Source: CAVQBJ01 sp963819075
Lineage (GTDB): Bacteria > Actinomycetota > Thermoleophilia > Solirubrobacterales > Solirubrobacteraceae
Length of the DNA stretch: 64,000 bases
Assembly (NCBI GenBank): GCA_963819075.1
Contig: CAWFUP010000002.1
Span: 620,001-684,000, forward strand
Reading direction: 5' to 3'
Position numbers and translations under genes: made by a program. This document shows positions 9,117-16,617 of the stretch, one piece after another. The notes beneath the pieces were generated by a model. The model made no database searches and was not told the DNA's origin. It saw only the letters and a program-made list of their open reading frames with translations. The first letter of the stretch is position 1, and each line of letters starts with the position of its first letter.

Positions 9117-10013
9117 ATGATGAGAGGCATGTATGCCGCGATCAGCGGCCTCGACGTCAACCAGACGATGCTCGATTCGACCGCCAACGACCTCGCGAAC
9201 GTCAACACGGTGGGCTACAAGTCCTCCGAGGTCACGTTCGCGGACGCGCTCACGCAGATCCAGCGCGGCGCCGCGGGCGCGGTCGGTTCGACCGGCGGCT
9301 CCAATCCGCTGCAGGTCGGCCTCGGTGTCGAGCTCAACGCGGTCAGCCCGGAGATCACGCAGGGCTCGCTGCAGTCGACCGGCAACCCGACCGACGTGGC
9401 CATCCAGGGCGAAGGCTGGTTCCGGGTCGGCACGGGCACGCCGTCGGCGGCGAACCCGACGGCGAACACCCCGACGGCGCCCCAGTACACCAAGGCCGGC
9501 AACTTCACGACGAACGCCGCCGGATTCCTGATCACCCAGGACGGGCAGTACGTGATCGGCAAGAACGCCGTGGCCGCCGGCACCGCGCCGAACATCACCT
9601 ACACGCCGGGTGCTACCGACTCGTACATCTACGTACCGCCCGGGTCGACGAACCTGGCCATCGGCCAGGACGGCAGCGTGACCTACACCGACGAGAACTC
9701 AGCGAACGCGACGTTCGGTGACACCGTCAGCGCGGGCTACATCTCGCTGGCGACGTTCCCCAACCAGGAGGGCCTGCAGCGCATGGGCGGCTCGCTGTGG
9801 GCGACGACGTCGAACTCCGGCGCCGCCACCGTCGGCACGCCCGGTATCAACGGGCTCGGCCAGACGATCTCGGGTGAGCTCGAGCAGTCCAACGTCGACA
9901 TGGCGACCGAGATGACGAACATGATTACCGCGCAGCAGGGCTATGACGCGAACTCGAAGGTGATCACCACCGCCAACCAGATGCTCCAGGCCGTCGTGAA
10001 CATGGTCCAGTAA
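9117..10013 (+). CDS. flgE: Flagellar hook protein FlgE (rod/hook family)
   Basis: The product is 298 residues, with the hook/rod N-terminal domain (MYAAISGLDVNQ, then the ANDLANVNTVGYK motif at about residues 24-36) and the C-terminal FLG_bbr domain (ELEQSNVDMATEMTNMITAQ near 263-282). Position after fliK-flgD makes hook protein the likely role. It is short for a hook protein and no flgF or flgG is visible, so a distal-rod role cannot be excluded. AAAGGAAG precedes the ATG pair at 9117/9120. A strong hairpin follows 31 bases after the stop. Confidence 0.88.
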   Translation: MMRGMYAAISGLDVNQTMLDSTANDLANVNTVGYKSSEVTFADALTQIQRGAAGAVGSTGGSNPLQVGLGVELNAVSPEITQGSLQSTGNPTDVAIQGEGWFRVGTGTPSAANPTANTPTAPQYTKAGNFTTNAAGFLITQDGQYVIGKNAVAAGTAPNITYTPGATDSYIYVPPGSTNLAIGQDGSVTYTDENSANATFGDTVSAGYISLATFPNQEGLQRMGGSLWATTSNSGAATVGTPGINGLGQTISGELEQSNVDMATEMTNMITAQQGYDANSKVITTANQMLQAVVNMVQ

Positions 10014-10044
10014 CGGGGACCGACCAATTTGGGCCCGCGCTAGG

Positions 10045-10082
10045 TGGGCGTCTCGGCGGACGAGGGACCGCCGAGACGCCCA
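10045..10082 (+). terminator. Strong hairpin between flgE and flbD
   Basis: A perfect 15-bp GC-rich inverted repeat (left arm 10045-10059, right arm 10068-10082) encloses an 8-base loop. There is no T-tract after it. It may act as an attenuator, a transcription terminator that does not need a U-tract, or a 3' stabiliser of the hook mRNA. It is by far the strongest hairpin inside the flagellar run upstream of flagellin. Confidence 0.6.
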
Positions 10083-10109
10083 GCGGGCTTCCGCAAGAGG
10101 GGAGAGAAC

Positions 10110-10403
10110 ATGATCAAGCTGCACCGCCTGGGCCACCAGGCCGAGGAGTTTCATCTCAACCAGGAGCTCATCGTGACCGTCGAGGCGAACCCGGACACGG
10201 TGATCACGCTGGCCACCGGAACCAAGATCGTCGTCGTCGAGTCGCCCGAGCGCGTGACCGAGCGCGTGTGCACTGCGCGCGCCGAGGTCGTGGCCGAGGC
10301 CGTGCGGCGCCGCCGCGAGCAGCGCGAGCGGGAACTGCGCGCGCAACGGGCTCGCGAGGGCGAGCCGGCGCTCGCCGCCGTACCGCCCGAGGGCGGCGTC
10401 TGA
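10110..10403 (+). CDS. flbD: Flagellar FlbD family protein (YlzI-like)
   Basis: The product is 97 residues. The first 60 form the FlbD/YlzI fold: MIKLHRLGHQAEEFHLNQEL, then VEANPDTVITLATGTKIVVV. Family members lie between flgE and motA or fliL in many Gram-positive flagellar operons, as here. Their molecular role is unclear. The Arg/Glu-rich tail (about 65-90) is an extension beyond the core family. The ATG at 10110 has GAGGGGAGAG upstream; an earlier in-frame start would run through the hairpin and is unlikely. Confidence 0.85.
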   Translation: MIKLHRLGHQAEEFHLNQELIVTVEANPDTVITLATGTKIVVVESPERVTERVCTARAEVVAEAVRRRREQRERELRAQRAREGEPALAAVPPEGGV

Positions 10404-10470
10404 GCCGACCGCCGGCTCGCAGCGCCGCGCCTCAGTCATAGCCGCTCAAACGAATACAAGCCACTCCGGC

Positions 10471-10497
10471 TAAAAGGTCGGCCGTCGCGGCCGATCA
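10471..10497 (+). promoter_or_regulatory. Possible sigma-28-like promoter ahead of motA
   Basis: TAAAAGGT (10471-10478), 11 bases, GCCGATCA (10490-10497). This matches the flagellar consensus well, but transcription would begin near 10503-10505. That is beyond the motA ribosome site AAGGAG (10498-10503) and only 2-4 bases before its ATG, so the mRNA would be effectively leaderless. A weaker alternative upstream (TCAAACGA at 10446-10453, CCGGCTAA at 10466-10473, spacer 12) would keep the ribosome site. Confidence 0.4.
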
Positions 10498-10506
10498 AGG
10501 AGAACG

Positions 10507-11316
10507 ATGAAGGCAGCCACTGCCATCGGGATCGTCGTCGCGATCGTCGGCATCCTGTTCAGCGCGATGATGGACGGGACCAGCCCGGCTGCGTTCATCA
10601 ACATGCCGGCGGTGATCATCATCTGCGCCGGAACGGGCGGGGCGACGCTGGCCAGCGTCGGGATGGATTCGATGAAGCGAATCCCGAGCCTGTACAAGCT
10701 CGCGTTCGGCGGCTTGGAGCTCGATCTCGGCGGGCGCGTGCAGCTCATCGTCTCGCTTGCGGAGCAGGCCCGCCGTGAGGGACTGCTCGCCCTCGACGCC
10801 CAGCTGGAGACGATCGACGACGAGTTCACCCGCAAGGGCCTTCAGCTCGTCGTGGACGGCACCGATCCCGAGCTGGTGCAGGCCACGCTCGAGGCGGAGA
10901 TCGACGGCATGATCGGTCGGCACGCGTTCGGGGCCGCTCCGTTTGAGAAGGCGGGCGGCTTCGCGCCGACGATCGGGATCATCGGGACGGTCATGGGACT
11001 GGTGCACGTGCTGCAGAACCTCGCCGCCCCGGCCACGCTGGGACCGTCGATCTCCGCGGCGTTCATCGCCACGCTGATGGGCGTCGGATCGGCGAACGTC
11101 GTGTTCCTGCCGGTGGCGAACCGGCTGAAGAGCATGTCCACGATGGAGGTCGAGTTGCGGACGCTGACGCTCGAGGGAATCCTCGCCGTGCAGGCCGGAG
11201 AGAACCCGCGCGTCGTCGCCGACAAGCTGAACGCGTTCGTGCCGCCCGACGAACGCGGCGGCGGCGAAGAGGACGGCGGCCGGGCGGAAGCGACCGAGCT
11301 GCGCGAGGCGGCCTAG
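10507..11316 (+). CDS. motA: Flagellar motor stator protein MotA
   Basis: MotA and MotB form the stator that converts ion flow into torque. The 269-residue product has four membrane segments: about residues 4-22, 32-50, 155-177 and 183-203. The third begins with the conserved proline of APTIGIIGTVMG, and the large cytoplasmic loop lies between the second and third. AAGGAG precedes the ATG by three to four bases. The gene is two bases from motB. Whether the ion is H+ or Na+ cannot be told reliably from the sequence. Confidence 0.94.
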   Translation: MKAATAIGIVVAIVGILFSAMMDGTSPAAFINMPAVIIICAGTGGATLASVGMDSMKRIPSLYKLAFGGLELDLGGRVQLIVSLAEQARREGLLALDAQLETIDDEFTRKGLQLVVDGTDPELVQATLEAEIDGMIGRHAFGAAPFEKAGGFAPTIGIIGTVMGLVHVLQNLAAPATLGPSISAAFIATLMGVGSANVVFLPVANRLKSMSTMEVELRTLTLEGILAVQAGENPRVVADKLNAFVPPDERGGGEEDGGRAEATELREAA

Positions 11317-11318
11317 CG

Positions 11319-12164
11319 ATGAGCCGCTCACGAGGTCGCCGCGGCCACGGCGCCGAGCACGAGAACGACGAGCGCTGGCTGCTCACCTACTCGGACATGA
11401 TCACGCTGCTGATGGCGCTGTTCATGGTTCTGTTCTCGATCTCCTCGGTGAACATCTCGAAGTACGTCACCCTGCAGCAATCACTGCACGCCGCGTTCTC
11501 CGGCTCGATCCTGCCCGGGGGGCGGGCGATCGCGCAGGCGGGCTCCACGTCGAGCGCCAGCCATTCGCCCAACAACACGCAGATCCAGACGATCGTGCCG
11601 GTGACCCCGACGCTCGGCCAGCCGAAGGGGGCGACCGCGAAGCAGACAGCCGCGACAGCCGCGAACGCGGCAGCCCAGCGCGAGCAGGACAACTTCCTCG
11701 AGCTGAAGCGGCTCCTCGACGCCTACGCCAAGCTGCATGGCTTCTCGGCCGATGTGCAGACGATCGTGACGCCGACTGGTCTGCTCGTCCGCATTCTGAC
11801 CGACCGGCTGTTGTTCGACTCCGGAAGCGCCGATCTCCAGGCCGCAGGCTTGCCATTGCTTGAGGAGATTTCGCACTTGCTCAACATCGACCAAACCCAC
11901 CAGATCCTCGTCACCGGCTACACCGACAACGTGCCGATCGCGACCACCCAGTTCCCGTCGAACTGGGAGCTGTCGACGACGCGGGCAGGCTCGGTCGTGC
12001 GCTTCCTCATCGGTCGCGCCGTCGACCCGACGCGCCTGGAGGCCTCCGGTTACGCCGACCTGCACCCGGTGGCCAGCAACGCAACCACGCTCGGCCGCGC
12101 GCTCAACCGCCGCGTCGAGATCCTCATCCAACGCAAGTACCCCCTCCCCACGACGGCGCCATGA
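11319..12164 (+). CDS. motB: Flagellar motor stator protein MotB
   Basis: MotB anchors the stator to peptidoglycan. The product is 281 residues: a basic cytoplasmic N-terminus, then a single membrane helix that opens with YSDMITLLMALFMVLFSIS. The essential ion-binding aspartate is D26. A Ser/Thr/Ala-rich linker follows (about 55-130). The C-terminal OmpA-type peptidoglycan-binding domain (about 165-275) includes LFDSGSADL and VTGYTDNVP. It ends in an ATGA overlap with fliL. Confidence 0.95.
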   Translation: MSRSRGRRGHGAEHENDERWLLTYSDMITLLMALFMVLFSISSVNISKYVTLQQSLHAAFSGSILPGGRAIAQAGSTSSASHSPNNTQIQTIVPVTPTLGQPKGATAKQTAATAANAAAQREQDNFLELKRLLDAYAKLHGFSADVQTIVTPTGLLVRILTDRLLFDSGSADLQAAGLPLLEEISHLLNIDQTHQILVTGYTDNVPIATTQFPSNWELSTTRAGSVVRFLIGRAVDPTRLEASGYADLHPVASNATTLGRALNRRVEILIQRKYPLPTTAP

Positions 12165-12607
12165 GGAAGAAGCTGCTCATCCCGCTCGTCGTGCTGTTCG
12201 TGCTCGCCGGCGGCGCCTACACGTTCGCCAAGCCCAAGCCGGTCGTGAAGCCGCCGAAGATCGCCGGCACCGTGTACCTGCTGCCCCAGAGCTTCCTGTG
12301 CAACCTGGCCGACGGGCAGTACGCCAAGTTGAACGTCGCGCTCGTGCTCGCGCCGGGCCAGAGCGATGGCGCCAGTGCGACCGCGGCCGCCGACAACTCC
12401 AACAGCGCCGGCGACGTTCTGGGCACGCTGCCCGAGGAGGCCGTCGTCCGCGACATCATCACGAACATCATCACCAACCAGACGAGCACCACGCTCGTCA
12501 ACGAGGCCGGTCGGACGCACGTCAAGCAGGAGATCCTGCAGGCGATCAACACCCGGACGGACGTAAAGGTGTCGTCGGTGCTGTTCCCCGACCTCGCGAT
12601 CCAGTAG
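12161..12607 (+). CDS. fliL: Flagellar basal body-associated protein FliL
   Basis: FliL surrounds or supports the stator units and is needed for full torque in many species. The product is 148 residues, with a short cytoplasmic N-terminus, one membrane helix (about residues 4-22), and a periplasmic domain ending in the FliL signature (VKQEILQAINTRTDVKVSSVLFPDLAIQ region). The start overlaps motB (ATGA), and nine bases separate it from fliN. Length and position match the family. Confidence 0.92.
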   Translation: MRKKLLIPLVVLFVLAGGAYTFAKPKPVVKPPKIAGTVYLLPQSFLCNLADGQYAKLNVALVLAPGQSDGASATAAADNSNSAGDVLGTLPEEAVVRDIITNIITNQTSTTLVNEAGRTHVKQEILQAINTRTDVKVSSVLFPDLAIQ

Positions 12608-12616
12608 GGAGGTCTC

Positions 12617-13030
12617 ATGACCGAAGAGCTCGAGTACGAACCATTGGCCGCATCGGCGTCGCCGGCCTTCCCCGGATCGGCCGGCGAGGCCGACCTGCGC
12701 CGGCTGAGCGACGTGCCGGTCGACCTCACCGTGGAGATCGGACGCACGCGGATGACCGTCGGTGAGACGCTGCAGCTGCGGCCGGGATCGATCGTGTCAC
12801 TCAACCGCACCGCGGGCGAGCCCGTTGACCTGCTCGTGAACGGGACGCGCATCGCGCGCGGCGAGGTCGTCGTGGTCGACGAAGAGTTCGGTCTGCGCAT
12901 CACCGAGGTGCTGCACGAGACCGAGGCCGCGGATGCGCCAGCCGCCGCGGCACCCGCCGTCGCGCCGCCGGCGAGCGCCCCGTCGCTGCCGCCGGGCGAC
13001 GACACGGTCGTCGACGCCGTCGCCGCCTGA
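12617..13030 (+). CDS. fliN: Flagellar motor switch protein FliN
   Basis: FliN forms the base of the C ring. The product is 137 residues with one SpoA/FliN domain at about residues 33-105 (VPVDLTVEIGRTRMTVGETL, LRPGSIVSLN, VDLLVNGTRIARGEVVVVDE). A disordered Ala/Pro tail follows it. GGGAGG precedes the ATG. It stands before fliM, whereas most operons place fliN or fliY after fliM. A second SpoA-domain gene does follow fliM (14040), so this organism may build its C ring from two FliN-type proteins. Confidence 0.92.
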   Translation: MTEELEYEPLAASASPAFPGSAGEADLRRLSDVPVDLTVEIGRTRMTVGETLQLRPGSIVSLNRTAGEPVDLLVNGTRIARGEVVVVDEEFGLRITEVLHETEAADAPAAAAPAVAPPASAPSLPPGDDTVVDAVAA

Positions 13031-13040
13031 GCGGTCCCCT

Positions 13041-13067
13041 TCAAGCTTTCGCCTCAGGCACCGATCA
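13041..13067 (+). promoter_or_regulatory. Sigma-28/WhiG-like promoter directly before fliM
   Basis: TCAAGCTT (13041-13048), exactly 11 bases, ACCGATCA (13060-13067). The predicted start, 6-8 bases downstream, coincides with the fliM GTG at 13075. No ribosome-binding sequence is present between promoter and GTG, so fliM would be made from a leaderless mRNA when transcribed from here. Confidence 0.6.
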
Positions 13068-13074
13068 CACGGGC

Positions 13075-14043
13075 GTGTCCGGGAGCGACTCACCTGGAGC
13101 GGCGGGCGGGGACGCCGCCGCGACCGCCGTCGCCGCGGCCGCGCGCCCGTCCGCGCCGCGCCACGTGCGCACCGTCGACTTCTCGCAGCCGACGAAGTTC
13201 AGCTCCGATCAGCAGCGGCGTATCTCGCGAGCGCTGGAGAGCTTCTGCCAGACGGCGACGGCGCGGCTCTCGGCGGAGCTGCGCACGCCGCTCGAGCTGG
13301 AGGTCGCCGGCAGCTCGCAGCTCGCCTGGCTGATGGCTCAGCGCAAGCTCGCCGGCAGCTCGCTCTCGGCGCTGCTCGACGTCGCCCCCACCGGCACCCG
13401 CATGCTCCTCGTGGGCGACCTCTCCTTCGTGCTCATGGGGGTCGACTGCCTGCTCGGCGGCTCCCCGACCCGACCGCCCGAGGAGCGCCGCCTGAGCGAG
13501 ATCGACTGGGTGCTCATCCGCCGCCTGTTCGACTCGATCGTCGCGCAGCTGTCGGCCGCGTGGCAGGACCTCGGGCATCTGCAGCTCAGCCTCGGCGAGG
13601 TCGAGCAGCAGAGCGAGGCGATCCAGATCGCCTCCGTGAGCGAGCCGACGCTCATGTTCCGGATCACCACCCGCTTCGGCGACAGCGAGGGATCGCTCTC
13701 GCTGCTCATCCCCTGGATCGCGATCGAATCGGTCGCCGATCAGCTCGGCGGACGCGACACCCGCGCCGCCGACGACGACGTCGAATCGGCGGTGGCCATC
13801 CACGGCGCGCTCAGCAGCGCCTCGGTCACGCTCCGCGCCGAGGTGACGGGGGCCACACTCTCGGTCGAGGAGGTGCTTGCGCTGCGCCCGGGCAGCATCG
13901 TCGAATTCGGGGTGCCGGCCGAGAACGGGGTGGCCATCTTCATCGAAGATCGTCTTGTCGCCCGCGCGCGGCCGGGCCGCCACGCTGGGCGCCGGGCCGT
14001 GCGTGTCGAGACCAAGGACGTCCACCGGCGGCGGCTGCGATGA
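13075..14043 (+). CDS. fliM: Flagellar motor switch protein FliM
   Basis: FliM is the CheY-binding, FliG-binding wall of the C ring. The product is 322 residues: the FliM middle domain (VDFSQPTKFSSDQQRRISRA at about 36-55, continuing to about 225), then a SpoA-type C-terminal domain (LRAEVTGATLSVEEVLALRP, about 255-315). The usual N-terminal CheY-binding motif LSQxEIDxLL is not obvious; the first 30 residues are Ala/Gly-rich instead. The GTG has no ribosome site but sits at the expected +1 of a sigma-28-like promoter. It overlaps the next gene (ATGA). Confidence 0.93.
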   Translation: MSGSDSPGAAGGDAAATAVAAAARPSAPRHVRTVDFSQPTKFSSDQQRRISRALESFCQTATARLSAELRTPLELEVAGSSQLAWLMAQRKLAGSSLSALLDVAPTGTRMLLVGDLSFVLMGVDCLLGGSPTRPPEERRLSEIDWVLIRRLFDSIVAQLSAAWQDLGHLQLSLGEVEQQSEAIQIASVSEPTLMFRITTRFGDSEGSLSLLIPWIAIESVADQLGGRDTRAADDDVESAVAIHGALSSASVTLRAEVTGATLSVEEVLALRPGSIVEFGVPAENGVAIFIEDRLVARARPGRHAGRRAVRVETKDVHRRRLR

Positions 14044-15019
14044 GCGCCCCTAGCAACGTCCACGATGCGCTGCTCGTCGCCCTCACCGAGGGCGCGCGGA
14101 GCGCACTCTACGAGCGCTGCGACGACGGCGTGCAGGCGTCCGACGCATCGCTCCTGGCCGACGGCGCGGCGCCGCTGGAGGGGCTCACCTATCCCGCCGT
14201 GTGCGTCACCGCCGAGCGCTCCGACGGCGTGCCGGGCGGCCTGACGCTGTGCACGAGCGCAGCCGGCGCTCGCGCGCTGGCGATCCGCTCGCTCGACCCG
14301 CTCCCCCCGAGGCCAACGATGAGCCGCTGCAGGACGGCGACCTGGAGGCGGCGCGCGAGTGGGGCGCCGAGGTGAGCGCGAGCGTAAGCGAGGCGGCCGC
14401 TGCCGCGCTCGGAACGCCGTTCGAGTTGGCCGCCGTCGCCGCCCGCGCCGTGGCCGCGGCAGATGCGGCACCCGCCGGGGACCCGGATGCCCCCGTCGCC
14501 CTGCGGGCATCGATGAGCGTGCACGGCGAGCCGTGCGTGGTGCTACTCGCGCTGCCGGCGATGGACGGCGCCGCCCCGACCGCCGCCTCGCAGGCCGGCC
14601 AGGCGGCCGTCGCCCCGGCACCGGCTCCCGCGGCCAGCGCGACCGGCGCCGAGGCCGCAGGCGAGACCACCTCCGACGGCGCCGACGCTGGCGAACCGGT
14701 CGGCGCACTCGAAGCCTTCACGGACATCGACGGCGCGCCCGCCGGCGACGACGGGCTCGTCGAGGTCGATCTCTCCGGGGCGCTGAGCGCGACCCGGGTC
14801 CCCATCTGGGCGGAGCTCGGCCAGGTGCGACTCCCGCTGCGTAGGGCGATCGACCTGCCGGTCGGCGGCGTGATCGAGCTCGACTGCGACGCGGACGCTC
14901 CCGTCGACCTGTACGTGAACGGGCTGCGCTTCGCCCAGGGTCAGCTGGTCATCACCGGTGATGGCGAGTGGGCGCTGCGGATCGACGACGTCAACGCGGA
15001 CGTCGCCGCCGCCTGGTGA
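14040..15019 (+). CDS. Second FliN/FliY-type switch protein, interrupted by a -1 frame change
   Basis: Translation from the ATG at 14040 (ATGA overlap with fliM) gives about 90 residues (MSAPSNVHDALLVALTEGAR...). The frame then runs out at 14375. The continuation, EANDEPLQDGDLEAAREWGA to the stop at 15019, is in the -1 frame. It carries a degenerate CheC/FliY-like middle part and a clear SpoA domain (VPIWAELGQVRLPLRRAIDL and VDLYVNGLRFAQGQLVITGD). The switch falls on C6 (14303-14308), and the zero frame reads C CCC CCG, a possible slippery heptamer. A lost C through sequencing error or mutation is the simpler explanation. Confidence 0.75.
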
Positions 15020-15054
15020 CGTCGCAGCGGGCGCCGCAGCGGCGATCGAGCGAT

Positions 15055-15081
15055 TCAAGCCTCTACGTCGCCGGTCGATAA
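15055..15081 (+). promoter_or_regulatory. Sigma-28/WhiG-like promoter before fliO
   Basis: TCAAGCCT (15055-15062), exactly 11 bases, GTCGATAA (15074-15081; 7 of 8 consensus positions). It lies in the 94-base gap between the fliN/fliY gene and fliO. The expected start, near 15087, coincides with an in-frame GTG that could serve as a leaderless fliO start. Confidence 0.6.
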
Positions 15082-15113
15082 ACGGGGTGACTCTCCCTCG
15101 GAGTCGTCCCTCG

Positions 15114-15704
15114 ATGAAGCCATCTCGTCCTACCTGCGTGGCCGTGCTGACGGCTGCCCTGACGCTTGTCCACGGTGCGGTGGCCGGGGCCTACACGCCG
15201 CCGTCCAGCGCGCGCGCCGAGAACACGCCGCTCCATCTGGGGTCGAGCTCGACGCCGCACGCGGGGGCCTCCGCGAGCAGCGGGGGGAGCATCACGCGCA
15301 CGCTCGTCGGCCTCGTCGTCGTGGTCGCGCTCATCTACACGGTGACGTGGATCCTGCGCAAGCTCAAGCGCCCGGAGGGTCGTGCGGTCGGCACCGGGCT
15401 GGAGAGCGTCGCGAACCTTCCGCTCGGGCCAGGCCGATCGCTGGCGCTGGTGCGCGCGGGCTCGGAGCTCGTGCTCGTTGGCGTGGCCGAGCACCAGGTG
15501 ACCGCGCTGCGCCGCTACAGCGAGGACGAGGCCCGCGCCGCGGGCCTGCTCGGCGAGGACGCTGACGTCGCGCAGCGCGTCGACACGCTTACGCCCGAGG
15601 GCGCGCGCCGGCTGTCGCGATCGCTCGGCGCCGACACGCCGGGCATGGAGCGGCCGTGGCAGAGCGTGCTTGACACGCTGCGCAACTGGACCGTGCGCTC
15701 GTGA
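15114..15704 (+). CDS. fliO: Flagellar export gate assembly protein FliO
   Basis: FliO is a small membrane protein that helps assemble the FliP ring of the export gate. From the ATG at 15114 the product is 196 residues. It has a cleavable-looking signal (MKPSRPTCVAVLTAALTLVH, then AVAGAYT), a Ser/Gly-rich external stretch and one membrane helix (about residues 60-85, LVGLVVVVALIYTVTWIL). The cytoplasmic FliO domain contains GRSLALVRAGSELVLVGVAE. GGAG lies ten bases before the ATG. An in-frame GTG at 15087, at the predicted +1 of a sigma-28-like promoter, is an alternative start. Confidence 0.82.
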   Translation: MKPSRPTCVAVLTAALTLVHGAVAGAYTPPSSARAENTPLHLGSSSTPHAGASASSGGSITRTLVGLVVVVALIYTVTWILRKLKRPEGRAVGTGLESVANLPLGPGRSLALVRAGSELVLVGVAEHQVTALRRYSEDEARAAGLLGEDADVAQRVDTLTPEGARRLSRSLGADTPGMERPWQSVLDTLRNWTVRS

Positions 15705-16339
15705 ACGTCACCGGCAACAACGCGGTCGAGATCCTCGTCCTCATCGGCGGGCTGACGCTCATTCCGGCGGTGCTGTTCACGGTCACCGGGTTCACCCGCA
15801 TCATCATCGTCCTGTCCTTCGTGCGCACGGCGATCGGCACGCAGGCCGAGCCGCCCAACCAGGTGCTCGTCGGCATCGCCCTCTTCCTGACCATCTTCGT
15901 GATGGCGCCGACGATCTCGGCGATCAAGACCGAGGCCTGGGAGCCGCTGCAGCACCACGAGATCAGCGTGACCACCGCGGTCAAGGATGCCGAGGAGCCG
16001 CTGCGCGAGTTCATGTTCGCCCAGACGCGAAACGAAGACATCGCGCTGTTCATGAACCTCGCCCACCTCCAGCAGCCGCAGACCCGCGCCCAGGTGCCGA
16101 CGTACGTGCTCATCCCGGCGTTCATCATCAGCCAGCTCAAGACGGCATTTCAGATCGGCTTCTTGATCTTCCTGCCGTTCCTGATCATCGACATCGTCGT
16201 CAGCTCGACGCTCATGAGCGTGGGCATGATCATGCTGCCGCCGACGTTCATCTCCCTGCCCTTCAAGATCCTGCTGTTCGTCCTCGTCGACGGCTGGGAT
16301 CTGATCATCCACTCGCTCGTGGCGAGCTTCCACTACTAA
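15701..16339 (+). CDS. fliP: Flagellar export gate protein FliP
   Basis: FliP forms the core helical assembly of the export gate with FliQ and FliR. The product is 212 residues, with a strongly conserved body (FTRIIIVLSFVRTAIGTQ at about 29-46, PPNQVLVGIALFLTIFVM, and the C-terminal VDGWDLI). It lacks the N-terminal signal peptide that makes many FliP proteins about 245 residues. The GTG start overlaps the fliO stop (GTGA). It is followed five bases later by fliQ. Confidence 0.95.
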   Translation: MNVTGNNAVEILVLIGGLTLIPAVLFTVTGFTRIIIVLSFVRTAIGTQAEPPNQVLVGIALFLTIFVMAPTISAIKTEAWEPLQHHEISVTTAVKDAEEPLREFMFAQTRNEDIALFMNLAHLQQPQTRAQVPTYVLIPAFIISQLKTAFQIGFLIFLPFLIIDIVVSSTLMSVGMIMLPPTFISLPFKILLFVLVDGWDLIIHSLVASFHY

Positions 16340-16344
16340 CGGCC

Positions 16345-16617
16345 ATGGATCAGACCCAGGTCGTCAATCTCGCCTCCCAGGCCATGACGGTCGCGCTGAA
16401 GATCGGCGGTCCGATGCTGCTCGCCGGCCTGGTCATCGGCCTGATCGTGAGCATCTTCCAGACGGTCACGTCGATCCAGGAGGCGACGCTGACGTTCATC
16501 CCGAAGATCATCGGGATCGCGGTGCTCATCGTCGTCCTCGGCCCGTGGATGATGCAGCAGCTCCTCAGCTACACCTCCGATCTGTTCCTCTCGATCCCGA
16601 CGATGGTCGGCAACTGA
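16345..16617 (+). CDS. fliQ: Flagellar export gate protein FliQ
   Basis: The product is 90 residues, standard for FliQ, with two membrane helices (about 15-38 and 50-75). It carries the family core GLIVSIFQTVTSIQEATLTF around residues 32-51 and FIPKIIGIA. FliQ packs around the FliP5-FliR1 core. A longer open frame extends upstream, but the recognisable protein begins at the ATG at 16345, five bases after fliP. Its stop overlaps the fliR start (TGATG). Confidence 0.94.
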   Translation: MDQTQVVNLASQAMTVALKIGGPMLLAGLVIGLIVSIFQTVTSIQEATLTFIPKIIGIAVLIVVLGPWMMQQLLSYTSDLFLSIPTMVGN

